Below are positions 5,464 through 8,968 of a stretch of DNA of 8,968 bases, piece by piece; the first letter of the stretch is position 1, and each line of letters opens with the position of its first letter. Source of the stretch: an uncultured Eubacteriales bacterium (GTDB lineage Bacteria > Bacillota > Clostridia > Christensenellales > CAG-314). The DNA is taken from assembly GCA_948938605.1 (NCBI GenBank), contig CARAIG010000019.1:1-8968 (forward strand), read 5' to 3'. A program made the position numbers and the translations under genes. A model generated the notes under the pieces. The model made no database searches. It was given only the letters and a program-made list of their open reading frames with translations, and was not told the DNA's origin.

Positions 5464-6216
5464 ATGCGGACTTATAAAATAGTGTTCAGCCCTACGGGTG
5501 GAACGGAAAAAGTTGCAAGCATTATTGCTAATGCTCTCGGTGCGGAAATTGAAACGGTTGACTTGTCAACTCAAAATTTTTCAGGTTGTGATTTAACTGA
5601 CGACGGCATAGCCGTTATTGCAATGCCTTCTTTCGGCGGACGCGCACCCAAAACCGCAATCGACCGTTTGAAAACGATAAAAGCAAACGGCGCAAAAGCA
5701 GTCGTTGTTGCCGTTTACGGAAACCGTGAACAGGATGATACTTTAATTGAAATGGCAGATACCGCAAAAGGATGCGGATTCAAAGTTGTTGCGGGTATAT
5801 CGGCAGTTGCGGAACATTCGATAGCACATCAATACGCTACGGGAAGACCCGATGATATCGATGCGCAACAACTAACCGAATTCGCAAAGTTGATAACCGA
5901 AAAAATATATTCTTCGGCAGATACCGAACCGAATATTCCCGGTAATCGTCCTTATAAGAAATCAGGACCGGGACTTGTGCCGAAAGCAGCTTCGGCTTGT
6001 ACCGCCTGCGGTATATGTGCAAATAAATGCCCTGTGGGCGCAATATACAAGAGTAATCCGAAAAAAACGGATAAAAAAGCCTGCATAAACTGTATGCGTT
6101 GTATGGCGGTGTGTCCGCAGAATGCACGTAAAGTCAGCGGTACTATGGTAAAACTTGTAGGAGCTGCACTCAAAAAGTTTTGCAGTAGCAGAAAAGACAA
6201 TATGCTGTTCCTTTAA
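5464..6216 (+). CDS. Flavodoxin-like/2[4Fe-4S] ferredoxin fusion (EFR1-type, 250 aa)
   Basis: Residues 1-155 form a flavodoxin-like domain with a phosphate-binding loop SPTGGTEKVA (9-18), suggesting FMN. Residues 179-217 carry two ferredoxin motifs, C179-x2-C182-x2-C185-x3-C189-P and C207-x2-C210-x2-C213-x3-C217-P, each predicted to hold a [4Fe-4S] cluster. This architecture is common in strict anaerobes as a cytosolic electron carrier or small reductase; the physiological partner is unknown. GGAG at about 5452-5455 precedes the ATG. Control by the adjacent Rrf2 regulator, from the promoter at 4956-4984, is likely. No terminator with a T-run is obvious right after the stop. Confidence 0.88.
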   Translation: MRTYKIVFSPTGGTEKVASIIANALGAEIETVDLSTQNFSGCDLTDDGIAVIAMPSFGGRAPKTAIDRLKTIKANGAKAVVVAVYGNREQDDTLIEMADTAKGCGFKVVAGISAVAEHSIAHQYATGRPDDIDAQQLTEFAKLITEKIYSSADTEPNIPGNRPYKKSGPGLVPKAASACTACGICANKCPVGAIYKSNPKKTDKKACINCMRCMAVCPQNARKVSGTMVKLVGAALKKFCSSRKDNMLFL

Positions 6217-6244
6217 TGGGATAATTTATAAGTTCGTTAAGGAA

Positions 6245-6335
6245 GCGTACTAAAAACGAATTCTATGCCATAGGCAAAAAAATTCTCGATTAGCGCATGC
6301 TGAAAGGGAACGCTATGATACTTTTTATAGTACGC
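6245..6335 (+). other. Structured intergenic element, possible three-way junction RNA
   Basis: GCGTACTA (6245-6252) pairs with TAGTACGC (6328-6335), and after one mismatch AAA (6254-6256) pairs with TTT (6324-6326). Within it, GAATT (6258-6262) can pair with AATTC (6281-6285), and TAGCG (6291-6295) with CGCTA (6311-6315). This gives a closing helix and two arms. It matches no riboswitch class I know. A small mobile palindromic element is an alternative, but no target duplication is visible. Confidence 0.4.
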
Positions 6336-6391
6336 ACCTGCTCAAATAACACTTTTCACGCGATATACGCACAGCGGCTGCACTTGTGGTC

Positions 6392-6438
6392 GTAATGCAA
6401 AAGGAATCGTACTGGTAGTGCGGTTCCTTTTGCATTGC
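6392..6438 (+). ncRNA. 22-bp uninterrupted hairpin, possible small RNA or processing signal
   Basis: Bases 6392-6413 pair with 6417-6438 without a bulge around a GGT loop: 19 Watson-Crick pairs and 3 U-G pairs (6393/6437, 6407/6423, 6410/6420). The core is AATGCAAAAGGAA (6394-6406) with its exact inverse at 6424-6436. The wobbles pair only in + strand RNA; the - strand would have three A/C mismatches. No T-run follows, so a simple intrinsic terminator is unlikely. The stretch 6217-6606 otherwise shows no gene. Confidence 0.5.
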
Positions 6439-6606
6439 TCATTGTTGCTTGTTGCGGTGTAGTGTTTACAGTTGGGATAACTTAAATTATGTGGCGGACA
6501 GTTATGGTTTGTAAAAGGCGTGTGTCAAATAAATCATCTAAGTTTTAATTTGGGTATTTTAGCGTTGATTGAAAGTTTATGTTTTAAACTTAATGTAAAA
6601 TCTGTA

Positions 6607-6635
6607 TTGACAGCAATAAATTAAGCGAATATAAT
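6607..6635 (+). promoter_or_regulatory. Exact consensus sigma-A promoter of the rubrerythrin gene
   Basis: TTGACA (6607-6612), 17 bases, TATAAT (6630-6635). RNA would start near 6642, with AGGAGGG at 6646-6652 and the ATG at 6660, so the leader is about 18 bases. Strong constitutive expression is expected; I see no clear operator palindrome on the promoter. Confidence 0.9.
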
Positions 6636-6659
6636 AGTGCTTGTTAGGAGGGCAAAACT

Positions 6660-7202
6660 ATGCCAAATTACAAAGGAACTAAAACGGAACAAAATTTAAT
6701 CGCTGCATTTGCGGGCGAAAGTCAAGCGAGAAATAAATATATATATTTCGCTAGCAAAGCCAAAAAGGACGGCTATGAACAAATTGCTGCAATTTTTGAG
6801 GAAACCGCCAATAACGAAAAGGAACACGCAAAGCTTTGGTTTAAGGAACTACACGGCGGAGCAATCCCTTCAACGTTGGAAAACCTTAATGCGGCGGCAG
6901 ACGGGGAAAATTACGAATGGACGGATATGTATAAAAACTTCGCCAAAACCGCTCGCGAAGAAGGCTTTGAACATTTAGCGGAACTTTTTGAAGCGGTAGG
7001 TCAAATTGAAAAGGAGCACGAAGAAAGGTACCGTCAATTGATAGCTAACATCAAAGGCGGATTGGTATTTTCACGCGATGGCGAAAAAATTTGGAAATGC
7101 CGAAACTGCGGACATATAGTCATCGGCAAACAAGCGCCGGAAGTTTGCCCTGTATGCAGTCACCCGCAAGCGTATTTCGAAATTAAAGCGGAAAATTATT
7201 AA
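6660..7202 (+). CDS. rbr: Rubrerythrin (180 aa)
   Basis: A non-heme diiron peroxidase that reduces hydrogen peroxide in anaerobes, cytosolic, using electrons from rubredoxin or NADH-linked partners. The four-helix ferritin-like domain (residues 1-135) holds the diiron ligand motifs: E20 in GESQARNKY, EKEH at 53-56, a glutamate pair near 100-104 and EKEH at 117-120. The C-terminal rubredoxin-like domain has C147-x2-C150 and C163-x2-C166, the FeS4 site. Length and domain order match the family well. AGGAGGG at 6646-6652 fixes the start. It has its own strong promoter and may read through into the ComF-like gene 54 bases on, as no terminator separates them. Confidence 0.96.
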   Translation: MPNYKGTKTEQNLIAAFAGESQARNKYIYFASKAKKDGYEQIAAIFEETANNEKEHAKLWFKELHGGAIPSTLENLNAAADGENYEWTDMYKNFAKTAREEGFEHLAELFEAVGQIEKEHEERYRQLIANIKGGLVFSRDGEKIWKCRNCGHIVIGKQAPEVCPVCSHPQAYFEIKAENY

Positions 7203-7256
7203 TTCGCTATAATCAACAATGCATAGTTTGTTTGACTGTTGCAAAAGGGGGCACAA

Positions 7257-8018
7257 ATGAAAATCAATCGCAAAGTGAGATACAAGTTGCGCTCGATTGC
7301 GGACAGTATAACTGACGTTGCCTGTCCCGTAGAATTTAATTGTATTAGTTGCGGACGGGAAATTTTTACCGACTTAGGCTTTTGCGACGAATGTATGCAA
7401 AGCGTTGTGTTTAATAACGGCAAAACGTGCAAGCGGTGCGGCGTAGGCATCGACGGCGAAGAAGACTATTGCGGGAACTGCGCTTTCGACAAAATATACT
7501 TTGACAAATCATACGCCGTATTCAGTTACGAAGGTTCAATTCAACGCGGAATACTAAGTATGAAGTTTAATAACCGCGGACTTTACGCAAAAGTTTTTGC
7601 AAAGTATTTGGCATATTACGCGGTAAAAAACGGATTAGAGTTCGATGCGGTGTGCTTTCCGCCTATGAGCGCAAAATCCTTACGCCAACGCCGTTACAAC
7701 CAATCGCAATTACTGGCGTGGTATTTTTGTAAAATTTTGGATTGCCCGCAAAAGTTTACCGACGCATTAATTAAGGTTAAGGAAACCGAACGCCAAGAAC
7801 GTTTGGGCAAAACGGAACGCAAGCAAAACTTAATCGGCGCATACAAAGTTGCAGAAGACGTTAAAGGCAAGCGAGTGCTTTTAATAGACGACGTAAAAAC
7901 AACAGGCGCAACGTTAAACGAATGCGCTAAGGCGCTTAAACGTAAAGGCGCAGTATCGGTGCAAGGGCTTACCGTATCCGCCCGCAAGGAAAATGTTTTG
8001 TTTGAATTGGAAGTGTAA
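7257..8018 (+). CDS. comF: ComF-family phosphoribosyltransferase-like protein (253 aa)
   Basis: ATG 7257 is chosen over TTG 7239 because AAAAGGGGG (7243-7251) lies just before it. The N-terminal part has four CxxC pairs (C29/C32, C43/C46, C58/C61, C72/C75), the double zinc site typical of ComF. The C-terminal type I PRTase fold shows the PRPP loop VLLIDDVKTTGAT (207-219) and the family motif LRQRRYNQSQLLA (142-154). ComF/GntX proteins assist DNA uptake during natural transformation, interacting with ComFA and DprA in studied species; many anaerobes carry it without known competence. No comFA lies next to it here; the neighbours are rubrerythrin and an exonuclease. Confidence 0.93.
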   Translation: MKINRKVRYKLRSIADSITDVACPVEFNCISCGREIFTDLGFCDECMQSVVFNNGKTCKRCGVGIDGEEDYCGNCAFDKIYFDKSYAVFSYEGSIQRGILSMKFNNRGLYAKVFAKYLAYYAVKNGLEFDAVCFPPMSAKSLRQRRYNQSQLLAWYFCKILDCPQKFTDALIKVKETERQERLGKTERKQNLIGAYKVAEDVKGKRVLLIDDVKTTGATLNECAKALKRKGAVSVQGLTVSARKENVLFELEV

Positions 8019-8030
8019 AAGAGAGGTATA

Positions 8031-8876
8031 ATGACAAAGGAAAATACTTGCGGATATTTTGCGGTGCTGGACGTCGAAACTAATTGGAATAACGAAGTTA
8101 TGTCAATAGGCGTAGTTGTTGCGGATTGCGAAACGTTTGCCGCAGTTGACAAAAAGTATTATGTAATTTATCCCGAATGCCGCGTCGGCGGCATATATTC
8201 GTCTGTATTGCGGGATATAAACAACGACCTTATTTGCGACTGCTCGCGCGAGCAGGCAATAGACGGTATAAATAAACTGATGTCGCAATACGGTGTTTGC
8301 GACATTTTGGCTTACAATGCTCCGTTCGATTACAAGTGTTTGCACGAACTGCACAATTACGTTTGGCGCGATATTTTGCCGATAGCCGCAAACCGTAATT
8401 TTAACGACAAACTGCCGGACAATTGCGAGTACTTTTCCACAGGTTTACTAAAAAGCGGGCGCGGCTTGCAAAACGTAATGCGCCTTGTATACTTTTGCGG
8501 ATTTACCGAACAGCACAATGCGCTTCAAGATTCGCTAGACGAATTGCAGTTGATGCAGTTGGTCAATCAGCCGTTGAGCGCGTACCATCCGTATAAGCCC
8601 AAGCAGCAGTCGTTGTCTTCCGTTAGACATACGTATTCAAAACCGCGGGAAAACGGCTTGCTAAACAATTACTGTTACGTTATAGACGAACTTTGCGGCG
8701 GGGCGGTTAGGCTTATAGATTTTACCCGTACTTATAATTCGTCAAACGGCAATGCTGACAAAACTTCCTTTTGCGATGTGTTTTATTTGCAGTGTTCGCG
8801 TTGCGGTTACAAGTGGTCGCAGGAAGCCGAATCGTTTTTTGTTGACCGTAAATGCCCTGCGTGCGGTAAAAAATAA
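8031..8876 (+). CDS. DEDDh 3'-5' exonuclease (DnaQ-like) with C-terminal zinc ribbon (281 aa)
   Basis: The exonuclease domain covers residues 8-178. Motif I is LDVET (D14, E16), motif II AYNAPFD (D100) and motif III H162-NALQ-D167, so all four acidic metal ligands and the DEDDh histidine are present and activity is expected. Residues 180-245 are a linker of unknown fold. Residues 255-278 form a zinc ribbon (C255-x2-C258 and C275-x2-C278) that could bind nucleic acid. GAGAGG (8021-8026) precedes the ATG, only 12 bases after the ComF stop, so the genes are probably co-transcribed. The substrate (DNA proofreading, repair, or RNA) is not shown by the sequence. Confidence 0.85.
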   Translation: MTKENTCGYFAVLDVETNWNNEVMSIGVVVADCETFAAVDKKYYVIYPECRVGGIYSSVLRDINNDLICDCSREQAIDGINKLMSQYGVCDILAYNAPFDYKCLHELHNYVWRDILPIAANRNFNDKLPDNCEYFSTGLLKSGRGLQNVMRLVYFCGFTEQHNALQDSLDELQLMQLVNQPLSAYHPYKPKQQSLSSVRHTYSKPRENGLLNNYCYVIDELCGGAVRLIDFTRTYNSSNGNADKTSFCDVFYLQCSRCGYKWSQEAESFFVDRKCPACGKK

Positions 8877-8924
8877 AGCGGCGTTTGACATATTAGTTGC
8901 AATATTAAATTTATTCACCAAACG

Positions 8925-8964
8925 AAGTGTGCCCCAAAGTATTTAACTTGGGACGCACTTTTTT
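8925..8964 (+). terminator. Strong intrinsic terminator of the comF-exonuclease unit
   Basis: AAGTGTG (8925-8931) pairs with CGCACTT (8954-8960), one G-U. After a C/A mismatch, CCCAA (8933-8937) pairs with TTGGG (8948-8952), and GT/AC closes the ATTTA loop with one bulged A. A run of six T ends it (8959-8964). Confidence 0.87.
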
Positions 8965-8968
8965 GTTG

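Noticed and set aside
8885..8911. TTGACA box at 8885-8890 as a promoter
   Set aside because: No good -10 box at 16-18 bases, and the terminator follows at once.
8752..8946. A 64-codon + strand frame at the end of the exonuclease gene
   Set aside because: It overlaps the zinc ribbon coding region in another frame and runs into the terminator hairpin.
1..8968. CRISPR array, rRNA or insertion sequence
   Set aside because: I found no regularly spaced repeats, no rRNA-like sequence and no transposase.

Overview
The window looks like a low-to-moderate G+C, Gram-positive anaerobe, probably of the Clostridia. The grounds are strong AGGAGG-type ribosome binding sites, two exact sigma-A consensus promoters, rubrerythrin, a flavodoxin/double-ferredoxin protein, an Rrf2 regulator and a ComF-family protein. 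No 16S or other taxonomic marker is present, so this is inference.

Region 1 (1 to about 4648) is the right-hand part of an integrated element that looks like a cryptic filamentous phage (inovirus-like prophage) or a close rolling-circle relative. In order it holds: the 3' part of a large protein with C-terminal membrane segments (candidate virion or adsorption protein), a hairpin terminator, a 113-aa basic protein, a Zot/pI-like P-loop ATPase (candidate assembly motor), two small unrecognised proteins (150 and 84 aa), an intergenic region with strong hairpins (candidate replication origin, packaging signal or terminator), and an HUH-type rolling-circle Rep protein. The element ends at the displaced 3' half of a tRNA, apparently tRNA-Val(CAC), with the tRNA's own terminator just beyond. 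That is the signature of a right attachment site. The left end, the presumed intact tRNA, the major coat protein and any integrase lie outside the window.

Region 2 (about 4649 to 8968) is chromosomal, all on the + strand: a gene-free stretch with a 14-bp perfect inverted repeat; an Rrf2 regulator and flavodoxin-ferredoxin operon behind an exact consensus promoter that carries a 12-bp palindrome over its -35 box; a 443-bp gene-free stretch with two notable RNA-like structures (a possible three-way junction and a 22-bp uninterrupted hairpin); rubrerythrin with its own consensus promoter; a ComF-family phosphoribosyltransferase-like protein; and a DEDDh exonuclease with a C-terminal zinc ribbon, closed by a strong intrinsic terminator.

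The best candidate for something little described is the prophage: a compact Gram-positive inovirus-like element whose Zot ATPase has an altered Walker B and no membrane segment, with several orphan proteins and a tRNA integration site.
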